Source of the DNA: Collinsella sp.
GTDB lineage: Bacteria; Actinomycetota; Coriobacteriia; Coriobacteriales; Coriobacteriaceae
Reading direction: 5' to 3'
NCBI GenBank assembly: GCA_019424965.1
Contig: JAHYYL010000003.1
Span: 77,273 to 106,611 of the forward strand
DNA: 29,339 nucleotides
Shown: piece after piece, positions 14,429 to 23,375 of the stretch
Numbering within the stretch: the first letter of the stretch is position 1
Layout of the letters: every line of letters begins with the position of its first letter
Made by a program: the position numbers and the translations under genes
The notes under the pieces: model-generated
Database searches by the model: none
What the model was told of the DNA's origin: nothing
Seen by the model: the letters and a program-made list of their open reading frames with translations, nothing else

Positions 14429-17071
14429 ATGTTAGACCGTTTTACCGATCGCGCGCGCAAGGTCATGTCCATGGCCAAGCAAGAGGCGCTCGATCTTCAT
14501 TCAAATAAGGTGGGTACCGAGCATCTGCTGCTCGCGCTCGCCAAGGAGGACGAGGGAATTGCCGCCGAGGCGCTGCGCTCGCTCGATATCTCCTACGACG
14601 ACATCATGGACACACTCAAAGAGGTCCAGACTACCGTTCCCGAGCCCAGCGAGGAGACCGAGGCCGCTAAGCTCGCCTTTACGCCGCTCGTCATCAGCGT
14701 GATGGAGCGCTCTTTCCGCGTGGCACGCGAGAACAACCAGACCTATGTGTCGACCGAGCACCTGCTCATCGGTATCGTCGAAGAGGGCAACGGCATGGCC
14801 ATGGATATCCTCATGCGCCTGGGTGTGTCGTCCGCTTCCATTAAAAAAGCCATCGAGAAGCTTACCGCCAAGGATCAGGACAAGAAGCGTCCACTCGCTG
14901 GCGCCGGTGCCGGGCGTCCCGGTGCGGGCCTGCCGTTCTTTAGCGGTTCGGACGCCTCGCAGCAAAAGGGGAGCGGTACCGATACGCTCAAGCAGTTCGC
15001 CACCAACCTTACGCAGAAAGCACGCGACGGCGAGCTCGACCCCGTGATCGGTCGCGAAAAGGAAGTCCAGCGCATGATGGAGATCCTTTCGCGCCGCACC
15101 AAGAACAACCCGCTTATCTTGGGTGACCCCGGCGTGGGCAAGACGGCCATCGTCGAGGGCCTGGCGCAGCAGATCGCTGCCGGTAACGTGCCCGAGAACC
15201 TTATGAACCAGAACATCTGGACGCTTGACCTGCCAGGTCTTGTCGCGGGCGCCAAGTATCGCGGTGAGTTTGAGGAGCGCCTCAAGAACGTGATCCAGGA
15301 GGCAACCGAGGCCGACGACGTCATCCTGTTTATCGACGAGATGCACACCATCATCGGTGCCGGTTCTGCCGAGGGTTCCATCGATGCAAGCTCCATGCTC
15401 AAGCCCGTGCTCGCGCGCGGCGCCTTCCAGATCATCGGTGCCACCACGGCCGAGGAGTTCCGCAAGTACCTCACCAAGGACCCGGCGTTTGAGCGTCGCT
15501 TCCAGACCATCGATGTCGAGGAGCCGAGCGTCGAGGACACGGTCAAAATCCTGACCGCGCTCAAGCCGCGCTACGAGGAGCACCACCACGTGCGTTACAC
15601 GCAGGGTGCTATCGAGGCCGCCGCGAACCTCTCCAACCGCTACATTCAGGACCGCTTCCTGCCCGATAAGGCCATCGACCTCATCGACGAGGCCGGCGCC
15701 CGCGCCCGCATCGCCGCCAACCGCGCGCCCGAGCCGGTACGCGAGGCCGAGCATCGCGTGGAGGAGCTTAAGGCCGCCGCGCAGGAGGCCACCGAGGGCG
15801 ACGACATGAACAAGGCCGCCGAGATCACCGAGCAGCAGAAGGCCGCCGAGATTGAGCTCGCCGAGGCCAAGGCTGCCTGGACGGCCGAGCTCGACGCCAG
15901 CCCGCTCACTATTGACGTGAGCCAGATCGCCGATATCGTGTCCGTGACCTCGGGCGTGCCGGTGTCCTCGCTTACCGAGAGCGAGAGCCGTCGCCTGCTA
16001 CAGGCCGAAAGCGTGCTCAAGACCCGCATTATCGGCCAGGACGAGGCCGTCGAGGCCGTTGCCAAGGCCGTGCGCCGCAGCCGCTCGCCGCTCAAGGATC
16101 CGCGTCGTCCCGGTGGCAGCTTTATCTTCCTGGGTCCCACCGGCACGGGCAAGACCGAGCTCGCCAAGACGCTCGCCGAGTATCTCTTTGGCAGCAAGGA
16201 CGCGCTCATCAGCTTCGACATGTCGGAGTTTGGCAGCGAGTTCGAGGTCTCCAAGCTTATCGGTAGCCCCCCGGGTTACGTTGGCCATGACGAGGGCGGT
16301 CAGCTCACCAAGGCCGTGCGCCGTCATCCGTACTCGGTTGTGCTGTTCGACGAGATCGAGAAGGCGCACCCCGATATCTTCAACATTCTGCTGCAGGTGC
16401 TGGAGGAGGGCCGCCTGACCGATAGCCAGGGCAAGACGGTCGACTTCCGCAATACGGTGATCATCATGACGTCCAACGTGGGCGCCCGCGAGATTGCGCA
16501 GGATGCGAGCGTTGGCTTTGGCACCACCGGCGAGCAGGGCCTTACCTCGAGCGAGATTAAGGGCCGTGCGATGGGCGAGCTCAAGCGCCTGTTCCGCCCC
16601 GAGCTGCTCAACCGTATCGATGACATCGTGGTGTTCCAGAAGCTTTCGGGCGAGAACCTGACCAAGATCGCGCACCTGCTGGTGGACGACCTGCGTCAGC
16701 GCCTGATTGCCAACGGCATGAACATCAAGCTCACCGATGCGGCCTACGACAAGATCGTGGCCGAGGGCACCGACCTCACCAACGGTGCGCGTCCGCTGCG
16801 CCGTGCCATCCAAAAGCTCATCGAGGATCCGCTGTCCGAGGAGCTGTTGGCCGGCGAGTGGGGCGAGGGCGATACCGTCCTGTGCGATGTGGCCGACGGC
16901 AAGTTTGTCTTTAGCCATGGCACGGGCGAGATCCCGTCGCCGCGTCCGGCGGGCACGCTCGGCGGCGATACCGCTCCGGCGGCGCCGCACACCGGCAACG
17001 CCGCGCCTGTGAGCGGTGGCGTGAGCTCGGGTCCCGGCGGCATGATGCAAGCCGGTTCCGGCGCGCTGTAG
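14429..17071 (+). CDS. clpC: ATP-dependent Clp protease ATPase subunit ClpC
   Basis: A hexameric AAA+ unfoldase that feeds proteins to ClpP in general and stress proteolysis. The 880-residue protein shows the Clp N-terminal double repeat (1-145), a Gly/Ala linker, and the first ATPase with Walker A GDPGVGKT at 232-239 and Walker B VILFIDEMHTIIGAG. A middle-domain coiled coil (about 435-490) follows. The second ATPase has Walker A GPTGTGKT at 569-576 and VVLFDEIEKAHPD. The ClpP-docking loop VGF is at 695-697. The tail after residue 830 is Gly/Pro/Ala-rich and appears disordered. Start ATG 14429 follows AGAGGA. Unlike in Bacillus, ctsR, mcsA and mcsB are not adjacent, so regulation must differ. 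Confidence 0.95.
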   Translation: MLDRFTDRARKVMSMAKQEALDLHSNKVGTEHLLLALAKEDEGIAAEALRSLDISYDDIMDTLKEVQTTVPEPSEETEAAKLAFTPLVISVMERSFRVARENNQTYVSTEHLLIGIVEEGNGMAMDILMRLGVSSASIKKAIEKLTAKDQDKKRPLAGAGAGRPGAGLPFFSGSDASQQKGSGTDTLKQFATNLTQKARDGELDPVIGREKEVQRMMEILSRRTKNNPLILGDPGVGKTAIVEGLAQQIAAGNVPENLMNQNIWTLDLPGLVAGAKYRGEFEERLKNVIQEATEADDVILFIDEMHTIIGAGSAEGSIDASSMLKPVLARGAFQIIGATTAEEFRKYLTKDPAFERRFQTIDVEEPSVEDTVKILTALKPRYEEHHHVRYTQGAIEAAANLSNRYIQDRFLPDKAIDLIDEAGARARIAANRAPEPVREAEHRVEELKAAAQEATEGDDMNKAAEITEQQKAAEIELAEAKAAWTAELDASPLTIDVSQIADIVSVTSGVPVSSLTESESRRLLQAESVLKTRIIGQDEAVEAVAKAVRRSRSPLKDPRRPGGSFIFLGPTGTGKTELAKTLAEYLFGSKDALISFDMSEFGSEFEVSKLIGSPPGYVGHDEGGQLTKAVRRHPYSVVLFDEIEKAHPDIFNILLQVLEEGRLTDSQGKTVDFRNTVIIMTSNVGAREIAQDASVGFGTTGEQGLTSSEIKGRAMGELKRLFRPELLNRIDDIVVFQKLSGENLTKIAHLLVDDLRQRLIANGMNIKLTDAAYDKIVAEGTDLTNGARPLRRAIQKLIEDPLSEELLAGEWGEGDTVLCDVADGKFVFSHGTGEIPSPRPAGTLGGDTAPAAPHTGNAAPVSGGVSSGPGGMMQAGSGAL

Positions 17072-17096
17072 GGTGTGGCGACAATTTGATCTATGC

Positions 17097-17130
17097 AATC
17101 GAGGCGTTCCGGCAAGGGCGCCTCGATTTG
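17097..17130 (+). terminator. intrinsic terminator of clpC
   Basis: AATCGAGGCG (17097-17106) and CGCCTCGATT (17119-17128) form a perfect ten-pair stem around a 12-base loop, with a short T-containing tail. It begins 26 bases after the clpC stop. Confidence 0.7.
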
Positions 17131-17285
17131 TAGAGCTGCGGTAGTTGTGACCGTTTCGCTATGCGGTCCGCCGTTAGCCGATGATGCGAGGGCGCTCGGC
17201 GTTTTCGACTGGTTTATGCAAACGAAGTCTGGGAATATACAAGGCGCATGTCTTATTGTCTAACCAGTTGCGCCAAGGAGGCACC

Positions 17286-18743
17286 ATGGACTACAAGATT
17301 ACTGGCTACGAACCCGCCCAGCTGTTCCATTTCTTTGAGGAGATCAGCGCGATCCCCCGTGGGTCTGGCAACGAGAAGGGCATCAGCGATTTCCTGGTTG
17401 CGTTTGCCAAGGAGCGCGGCCTCGACGTGTACCAGGACGAGGTCTACAACGTCATCATTCGCAAGCCCGCATCTGCCGGTGCCGAGAACGCCCCGACCGT
17501 GATGTTGCAGGGCCATATCGACATGGTGTGCGACAAGTTGGGCTCCGTTGAGCACGACTTTACGACCGATGGTATCGACCTGGTCGTCAAGGATGGTGTC
17601 CTTACCGCCAACGGCACCACGCTGGGTGCCGACAACGGCATCGCCGTCGCGCTTATGCTTACCGTGCTCAACGATGATTCGATTGTCCATCCGGCCCTCG
17701 AGTGCGTATTCACCACCGACGAGGAGACTGGCCTGGTCGGCGCCGAGACGCTCGACAAGTCCCAGATTAGCGCCCGCACTATGATCAACCTTGACTCCGA
17801 GGAAGAGGGCGTTGCCACCGTCAGCTGCGCCGGCGGCGTCGTCGTTACCTACACCTGCCCCATCGTGCGCGAGCACAAGACCGGTAGCACCCTCACGCTC
17901 GACATCTCCGGCCTGCTGGGCGGTCACTCCGGCAGCGATATCAACCTGGAGCGCGGCAACGGCAACCTCATCATGGCCCGCATCATCGACCGTCTGATGG
18001 TCGCTGGCGAGCCCGCCATCGTTAGCTTTAACGGCGGCACCAAGGACAACGCCATCAACCGTGAGTGCAAGGCCGTTCTGGTCTATGCCGATCACACTGC
18101 GGCCGAAGCCGCGGCGCAGGTCGCCCGTGGCATCATCGCCGACGTCACCGCCGAGCTCGAGGTCTTCGACCCCGGCTTTACCTGCACCGTCGAGATTGCC
18201 GACAACGCTGAGGTCGAGGCCATGGACCAGAAGTCCGCGCTTGCCCTCATCCGCGCCCTGCGTCTTGCCCCCAACGGCGTGATCCGCCGCAACGTCGCCA
18301 CCGACGGCTCCGTCGAGGTTTCCTCCAACATCGGTGTGGTTGCCACCTCTGACGACCAGGTCAAGATCATGCTGTCCCCGCGCTCCTCGATCACCTCTCT
18401 GCAGAACGAGTTCAAGGACCGCCTGCAGACGCTGGCCGATGTCCTGGGCTTCGATGCCAAGTTTGAGTTCGAGTATCCCGGCTGGAGCTATGCCGAGCAT
18501 TCGCCGATCCGCGACGTCTTTGTCGAGAGCTATCGCGAGCTCTTTGGCTCCGAGCTGCGCATCGAGTCCATTCACGCCGGCCTTGAGTGCGGCCTGTTTG
18601 CCGAGGCCCTGCACGGCCTGGACGCCATCGCCGTGGGCCCGACGCTCTCCGATGTCCACACCCCGGACGAGAGCATGGAGCTCGCTTCTGCCGAGCGCTT
18701 CTACGAGTTGCTCATCGACGTTCTCAAGCGTCTCGCTGCGTAA
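17286..18743 (+). CDS. pepD: aminoacyl-histidine dipeptidase (PepD, M20 family)
   Basis: A cytoplasmic dizinc peptidase that cleaves dipeptides such as Xaa-His. The 485-residue protein carries the M20 metal ligands in order: His77 and Asp79 in LQGHIDMVCDK, Asp116 in LGADNGIA, the catalytic and ligand Glu146/Glu147 in TTDEETGL, and Asp in LDSEEEG. A ligand His sits in the C-terminal DVHTPDE. The GGHSGSDINLERGNG block is typical of the PepD clade and opens the lid domain. ATG 17286 follows CAAGGAGG; the open frame extends upstream but without family similarity. A TATACA at 17236-17241 may be the -10. Confidence 0.92.
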   Translation: MDYKITGYEPAQLFHFFEEISAIPRGSGNEKGISDFLVAFAKERGLDVYQDEVYNVIIRKPASAGAENAPTVMLQGHIDMVCDKLGSVEHDFTTDGIDLVVKDGVLTANGTTLGADNGIAVALMLTVLNDDSIVHPALECVFTTDEETGLVGAETLDKSQISARTMINLDSEEEGVATVSCAGGVVVTYTCPIVREHKTGSTLTLDISGLLGGHSGSDINLERGNGNLIMARIIDRLMVAGEPAIVSFNGGTKDNAINRECKAVLVYADHTAAEAAAQVARGIIADVTAELEVFDPGFTCTVEIADNAEVEAMDQKSALALIRALRLAPNGVIRRNVATDGSVEVSSNIGVVATSDDQVKIMLSPRSSITSLQNEFKDRLQTLADVLGFDAKFEFEYPGWSYAEHSPIRDVFVESYRELFGSELRIESIHAGLECGLFAEALHGLDAIAVGPTLSDVHTPDESMELASAERFYELLIDVLKRLAA

Positions 18744-18798
18744 AGGTCGCATTAACGGCGATCCAAAACTTTTGCTGATGGATTGCAAATGACATTAC

Positions 18799-18846
18799 GA
18801 GAGGGGACACCCGGTCTTTTGCGACAGGTGCCCCCTCTCTTCTTTT
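18799..18846 (+). terminator. intrinsic terminator of pepD
   Basis: GAGAGGGGACACC (18799-18811) pairs with GGTGCCCCCTCTC (18827-18839) over 13 positions with one mismatch, followed by TTCTTTT. It lies between the convergent pepD and hipA genes. On the minus strand no T-run follows, so it mainly serves pepD. Confidence 0.82.
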
Positions 18847-18869
18847 AGAAATGGGAAGCTGATTGGCGT

Positions 18870-20174
18870 CTAGCCCATATCCGCCCTGATGAGGTCGAGG
18901 GTTCGCTGACAGTTTTCGCGGACGGGGCCGAGCATATGCTCGCGCAGGTCCGCCATGCCGGGCAGGTCGGCGTATTCGTCCATGACCTCTTCCATGCAAA
19001 TGGGTACCTCGTAGGCGAGGTCCAGCATGGTCGCAAAGCAAAACTTCTCGGTTAGCCCGGCATCGGTGAGCGCCGTCTCCAGCGCGGGGTCGCCTATACC
19101 GTGGTATCGGCGGATAGCGCCTGGACCGATGCGCCCCACACGATTTTCGCCGCCAATGCTCATGGCAAGGCGCGCCCGGCGGCGCATGCGCTCGTACGCC
19201 AAGCCCGATGCGACATCGTACATTCGAGCCATCATGGCTGCGCCGTCGTTTCCAAGGAGCAGGGAATAGTTTTTCGCATGCGCATCCGGTGCGCCGATAA
19301 TGGCGTTGAAGAACAGTATTTGCGTAAACAGATACAGGTTAAGTTGATGGTGGCTCGTATTTACGAGGAGCTCTTGAATGTCGCGGGTGGTCGGGCCGCC
19401 GTCTGCCGTGTACTTTTGGGCGGGCATCACCCCAAGTGCCTGACAGAGGTCTTCTTGATGTAGACGCCTGATCGTTCCGTCTTCGACTTTCATGCGGTCA
19501 TAGCGCTCAACAATGAGGGCAGGTTCGTCCTCAAACATACGATATTCGACGTTTGCCGTTGCGATACCGGCGCGCTGGGCGCTTTTCATGCAGACAAACT
19601 CATTGAGAGCCTCGAGTTTAAATCCGATAACGCCATTTTTGAAAATATGCGTCGTGGGCGAGGAGCCCACACATTCGCACCAGCGACCGTCTATGAGCGC
19701 GAGAGCGAACTTGCCCTGATTGCCTCCGAGTGACCAACTTTCATCTAGGCCCATCCAGGATGCATTGCGGTCATCTCTGATTGACTTGAGACGCAGCGCA
19801 ATCTCGTGATCGCCTATAGGGCGGTATTCGCTGGTGCGATGCAGGACGGCGTTGACGTCTTCTTCGGCACAAAACTGCACTCCACCCGGACAGTCAAGTC
19901 CGATATGGCTGAGTAGCGCAACGGCATTGTTGGGTCTAACGTCGAATTCGGCAGCAATCGCTTTTCGCTGATCCTCGCTGTCGGGTAGAAGGCCAAACAG
20001 GTACGGATTCATGACCTGTTGTCCGTATGTGCGATTCGATACGGGTATGTTGGTCGATAGGGCTGGCCCGTCATAGTCATGATCGTAGGTAAAGCTGATA
20101 AGACCGTTCTCATCTTGCGTGAGCGTTCCCGCAGGTACGCCGCAAATAATGGTCCGAAGTGATGTTCTGGCCAT
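18870..20174 (-). CDS. hipA: HipA-type serine/threonine kinase toxin
   Basis: HipA kinases halt growth by phosphorylating a translation component (glutamyl-tRNA synthetase in E. coli) and can cause persistence. The target here is unknown. The 434-residue protein has the N-terminal HipA subdomain (about 1-105), a serine/glycine-rich loop SLGGNQGKFAL at 148-158 that holds the autophosphorylation serine in E. coli, and a nucleotide-binding Lys near 179 (THIFKN). The catalytic loop is APDAHAKNYS, with Asp317, His319 and Asn322, and the metal-binding Asp340 is in MYDVASG. All key residues are present, so the kinase looks active. It starts three bases after hipB with AAGGGAAA as ribosome-binding site. 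GC content looks lower than in the surrounding genes, suggesting acquisition. Confidence 0.9.
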   Translation of the reverse strand: MARTSLRTIICGVPAGTLTQDENGLISFTYDHDYDGPALSTNIPVSNRTYGQQVMNPYLFGLLPDSEDQRKAIAAEFDVRPNNAVALLSHIGLDCPGGVQFCAEEDVNAVLHRTSEYRPIGDHEIALRLKSIRDDRNASWMGLDESWSLGGNQGKFALALIDGRWCECVGSSPTTHIFKNGVIGFKLEALNEFVCMKSAQRAGIATANVEYRMFEDEPALIVERYDRMKVEDGTIRRLHQEDLCQALGVMPAQKYTADGGPTTRDIQELLVNTSHHQLNLYLFTQILFFNAIIGAPDAHAKNYSLLLGNDGAAMMARMYDVASGLAYERMRRRARLAMSIGGENRVGRIGPGAIRRYHGIGDPALETALTDAGLTEKFCFATMLDLAYEVPICMEEVMDEYADLPGMADLREHMLGPVRENCQRTLDLIRADMG

Positions 20175-20177
20175 TGG

Positions 20178-20648
20178 CTATTTCCCTTCGGGCTTGGTTT
20201 GGTTAGATGCGTTTGCGGCAATCGAGACTCCGAGATTGGACATGGCGAAATCGGCGAAGACCTCGTCGTATAGTGCGGATGTAAAGGGGGCATCTGCAAG
20301 AGCCGGAATGGCGGTACTACGACGGTTGCGATGATGAGGACGTTGAGTGTGATGGCGCCTGGGGATGCTGCGAGGCAGCGGATTGGCATGCGGGGCGTCG
20401 ACTGGTCGCTCGTTTTTTGCTTCGCCTATATCCCCTTGAGCGGCGAGCGCCAGTCCGAGAGCATTGAAGATTGCCAATAGCTTGTCGAGTCGAATGCCGG
20501 TGGCATCTCCTAGCTCGAGCGATGCGAGCAGGCGCTCCGAAACACCGGCTTTTTTAGCGAGGGCCGCACGGGTGATTCCCTGTGACTCGCGTGCCTGGCG
20601 CACGTAGATGCCAGCTTGGCGCGGCGTGGTGATGGGAAGGGTATCCAC
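20178..20648 (-). CDS. hipB: HipB-type antitoxin, Xre-family helix-turn-helix regulator
   Basis: The first gene of the hipBA operon. The 156-residue protein has a helix-turn-helix domain at about residues 10-75 (ARESQGITRAALAKKAGVSE, then LLASLELGDATGIRLDKLL). It resembles HipB, which binds operator DNA, neutralises HipA and represses the operon. The C-terminal half is long and basic/Pro-rich in the middle, longer than the 88-residue E. coli HipB. The start is GTG at 20648, with TAGGAGA five bases upstream. The operator at 20662-20733 lies directly before it, consistent with autoregulation. Confidence 0.85.
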   Translation of the reverse strand: MDTLPITTPRQAGIYVRQARESQGITRAALAKKAGVSERLLASLELGDATGIRLDKLLAIFNALGLALAAQGDIGEAKNERPVDAPHANPLPRSIPRRHHTQRPHHRNRRSTAIPALADAPFTSALYDEVFADFAMSNLGVSIAANASNQTKPEGK

Positions 20649-20661
20649 GGCAATCTCCTAA

Positions 20662-20733
20662 CGTGCAGACTTTTGCATATCAGTATGACATGCAAAAGTC
20701 TGCACGAAAAGGCCTTATGCAAAACTCTGCATG
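20662..20733. promoter_or_regulatory. hipBA operator: three half-sites
   Basis: CGTGCAGACTTTTGCAT (20662-20678) and ATGCAAAAGTCTGCACG (20690-20706) are perfect 17-base inverted arms with an 11-base spacer. A third copy, ATGCAAAACTCTGCATG (20717-20733, 15 of 17 bases), repeats the second in direct orientation 27 bases on. The array starts 14 bases upstream of the hipB start codon and probably covers its promoter, as expected for HipB-HipA autorepression. Confidence 0.85.
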
Positions 20734-20773
20734 AGACTTCTACATTGACGTTGAGCTTATGAGAGGCGTTTTT

Positions 20774-21358
20774 TTATATCGCGAGGATCCCCAGATGCTC
20801 AAGCAAGATCTTAAGCCCAATGAGGATGAGCACAACGCCGCCGACGATGGTGGCGGGTTTTTCGTAGCGCGCGCCAAAGGTGTGGCCGATCGCTACGCCG
20901 GCGACGGAGAAGATAAACGTTGTGACGCCGATAAGCGATACAGCGGGAACGATATCGACCGAGAGCGCCGCAAACGAGATGCCAACGGCCAGGGCGTCAA
21001 TTGAGGTGGCAATGGCGAGAACCAGGTATTCTACCAGGTCAATCTTCTCGGCATTCTTGTTGTCGCCCTCGCCCTCGTCCTCGTTCTCGGTAAAGGCCTC
21101 CCACAGCATTTTGCCGCCGATGAAGGCGAGCAGGATAAAGGCGATCCAATGGTCGATGGGGCCGATGATGCCCATGAATTGACTGCCGAGCGCCCATCCG
21201 ATCACGGGCATGCCGGCCTGAAAGCCGCCAAAGAACAGGCCGAGCACCACGGCGACTTTAAGGTTGATCTTTTTCATGCCGAGACCCTTGCAGATGGAAA
21301 CGGCAAAGGCGTCCATCGAAAGGCCAACGGCGAGCAACACGAGCTCTGCGAGTCCCAT
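20774..21358 (-). CDS. mntP: putative manganese efflux pump MntP
   Basis: A 194-residue polytopic membrane protein of the MntP (DUF204) family, which exports Mn2+. It shows six hydrophobic segments and the duplicated family signature, AVGLSMDAFAVSICKG near residues 10-25 and IATSIDALAVGISFA in the second half. The paired Asp residues of the two repeats are the likely cation ligands. A Glu/Asp/Lys-rich loop (about 88-103) joins the halves. The start is ATG 21358 with an AGGGAG ribosome-binding site. A -10-like TATAAA lies at 21409-21414 on the minus strand. It is divergent from disA. Confidence 0.92.
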   Translation of the reverse strand: MGLAELVLLAVGLSMDAFAVSICKGLGMKKINLKVAVVLGLFFGGFQAGMPVIGWALGSQFMGIIGPIDHWIAFILLAFIGGKMLWEAFTENEDEGEGDNKNAEKIDLVEYLVLAIATSIDALAVGISFAALSVDIVPAVSLIGVTTFIFSVAGVAIGHTFGARYEKPATIVGGVVLILIGLKILLEHLGILAI

Positions 21359-21579
21359 AGTCTGGCTCCCTCTCTGCGGGCGAGCCCGATTACGCGACTA
21401 CTCCCTCATTTATATGAGACCCGATGCTACCACATGAGCAGCTAAAAGAGCCCCGTCCCAAATGAGCTACCTAAGCGGTGTTCGCTCATTCTGTAAGCAT
21501 CGGATTTCGTGGCTGCTGCGGGGACAAACCGTGAGAAACTATTTAGCGTTTATGGAGCGTATACGATGGGAGCGATGCC

Positions 21580-22647
21580 TTGGATAAGAACGAGCTGCAA
21601 AAGCGTATGGAACAGGCCATCCGCCTGACGGCACCTGGTCAGCCGATCCGCACCGCCCTCGACATGATCATCGCCGGTCACCTGGGCGCCCTTATCTGCG
21701 TCGGCGACACCGAAAACGTGCTCGCTGCCGGTAACGACGGCTTCCCGCTCAACATTTCGTTCACCTCGAACCGTCTGTTCGAGCTCTCCAAGATGGACGG
21801 TGCCGTCGTCATCGACGGTGACCTCACCCAGATCCTGCGCGCCAACTTCCACCTCAATCCCGATCCCTCGCTTGCCACGAGCGAGACGGGTATGCGTCAC
21901 CGCACCGCCGCTCGCATGTCGGTGCTCACGGATGCCATCGTGATCTCGGTCTCGGCCCGTCGTGCCGTTGTCAACGTGTACGTTCACGGCAAGAGCTACG
22001 AGATCCAGCCCGTTACCACCATCATGAGCTCGGTCAACCAACTCGTCGCCACGCTCCAGACCACCCGTCAGTCGCTCGATCGCTCCCTGCTGCGCCTGAC
22101 GGCCCTCGAGCTCGACGACTACGTTACACTCGCCGACATTACCGGTATTTTCTCGAGCTTCGAGATCATGCAGCAGGCAAAGACCGAGCTTAAGGATTGC
22201 ATTGTCAAGCTGGGCAACCAGGGCAAGCTCGTGCAGATGCAGCTCGAGCAGCTCGCCGGCTCCAGCATGGATACCGAGTACGACCTGATGATTCGCGACT
22301 ACGCGAGCGACTCCTCCGAGGCAAATGCCGAGAAGATTCGCGCTGAGCTTGCCCGTATGACGCCCAAGGACTTGTCCGACCCGCAGCATGTGGCGGCGGT
22401 TTTGGGCTACGACGACCTGGACGAGGACTCTGTCATGACGCCGCTGGGCCTGCGCACGCTTTCGCGCGTGTCCGTCGTGCGCGACGGCGTGGCCGAGAAG
22501 ATTGTCGACGAGTACGGCTCGCTGCAGGAACTCATGGATGACATCAGCGAGGACCCGGAGCGCCTGGGCGACTTTGGCGTCAACAACCCTGCCATTCTTG
22601 CGGACTCGCTGTACCGCATGAAGGGCACCAAACAGGGGAACGCATAA
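21580..22647 (+). CDS. disA: DNA integrity scanning protein DisA, diadenylate cyclase
   Basis: Makes the second messenger c-di-AMP from two ATP, and in Bacillus scans DNA for branched structures. The 355-residue protein has the N-terminal DAC domain with the DGA motif at 73-75 and GMRHRTAARMS with RHRT at 106-109, the two ATP-binding and catalytic signatures. A helical spine and a C-terminal helix-hairpin-helix DNA-binding domain (LGLRTLSRVSVVRDGVAEKI) follow. The start is TTG 21580, supported by GGGAG at 21568-21572; neither nearby ATG is in frame. The stop overlaps the ispD start (TAATG). It heads the disA-ispD-ispF-cysS-rlmB-yacP cluster, as in Firmicutes, but radA and yacL are absent here. 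Confidence 0.94.
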   Translation: MDKNELQKRMEQAIRLTAPGQPIRTALDMIIAGHLGALICVGDTENVLAAGNDGFPLNISFTSNRLFELSKMDGAVVIDGDLTQILRANFHLNPDPSLATSETGMRHRTAARMSVLTDAIVISVSARRAVVNVYVHGKSYEIQPVTTIMSSVNQLVATLQTTRQSLDRSLLRLTALELDDYVTLADITGIFSSFEIMQQAKTELKDCIVKLGNQGKLVQMQLEQLAGSSMDTEYDLMIRDYASDSSEANAEKIRAELARMTPKDLSDPQHVAAVLGYDDLDEDSVMTPLGLRTLSRVSVVRDGVAEKIVDEYGSLQELMDDISEDPERLGDFGVNNPAILADSLYRMKGTKQGNA

Positions 22648-23375
22648 TGGCGCCCGTATGCGCCGTGGTCGTTGCCGGCGGCAGCGGCCAGCGCTTTGGA
22701 AATCCCGGCGGCAAGCAGCTCGTTAACGTGGCGGGCCGTCCGCTTATGAGCTGGTCCATCCGTGCGTTCGATCGCAGTGACAAGGTCGGCCACATCGTGG
22801 TGGTGTGTCCTGTCGAGCGCCGTGCCGAGATGCGCCGCCTGGCCATCGACCCGTTTGACTATGACACGCCCATCAGCTTTGCCGATGCCGGCAATACCCG
22901 TCAGGATTCCACCCGTGCCGGCGTGCATGCGGTTCCGGCAGGCTTTGAATACGTCGCCATTCACGATGGCGCTCGTCCGCTCATTACGACTGAGGCCATC
23001 GATCATGCGATCGATGTGCTCGTGAGCGACCGCGCTCTCGACGGTGTCGTGTGCGGTCAGCCCGCAATCGACACGCTCAAGATCGTCGACGGCGACAACA
23101 TCGTCGAGACGCCGCCACGCGAGCTGTACTGGGCCGCGCAGACGCCGCAGATCTTTAGTGTCGACGCCATGAAGCGCGCCCATGCCGCAGCGATTGCCGA
23201 GGGCTTTATCGGCACGGACGATTCGTCGCTGGTCGAGCGCATGGGTGGGCGTGTCCGCTGCGTCCAGAGCCCACGCGACAACCTTAAGGTGACGGTACCC
23301 GAGGACTTGCGTCCCGTAACCGCGATTCTGCTCGGCCGCATGGCCGAGGGAGAGGATCTTCCCCATGTTCAGTAA
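22647..23375 (+). CDS. ispD: 2-C-methyl-D-erythritol 4-phosphate cytidylyltransferase
   Basis: Transfers CMP from CTP to methylerythritol phosphate in the MEP pathway. The 242-residue protein has the nucleotide-binding start VVVAGGSGQRFG with GGKQ, the metal- and substrate-binding IHDGARPLI, ALDGVVCGQPAIDTLK, the AAQTPQIF loop, and TDDSSLVE. It is translationally coupled to disA by a one-base stop/start overlap and overlaps ispF by 11 bases. Its partners ispF (next) and ispE (8235) make three MEP enzymes in the window. Confidence 0.94.
   Translation: MAPVCAVVVAGGSGQRFGNPGGKQLVNVAGRPLMSWSIRAFDRSDKVGHIVVVCPVERRAEMRRLAIDPFDYDTPISFADAGNTRQDSTRAGVHAVPAGFEYVAIHDGARPLITTEAIDHAIDVLVSDRALDGVVCGQPAIDTLKIVDGDNIVETPPRELYWAAQTPQIFSVDAMKRAHAAAIAEGFIGTDDSSLVERMGGRVRCVQSPRDNLKVTVPEDLRPVTAILLGRMAEGEDLPHVQ

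Noticed and set aside
20759..21004. Plus-strand open frame of 81 codons opposite mntP
   Set aside because: Its charged composition mirrors the mntP codons. mntP has the duplicated family signature on the other strand.
21359..21420. Manganese (yybP-ykoY) riboswitch upstream of mntP
   Set aside because: GAGGGAGTAG on the minus strand recalls the conserved loop, but only about 50 bases remain before the start codon, the second conserved loop is not seen, and a -10 box sits just upstream. The aptamer cannot be completed.
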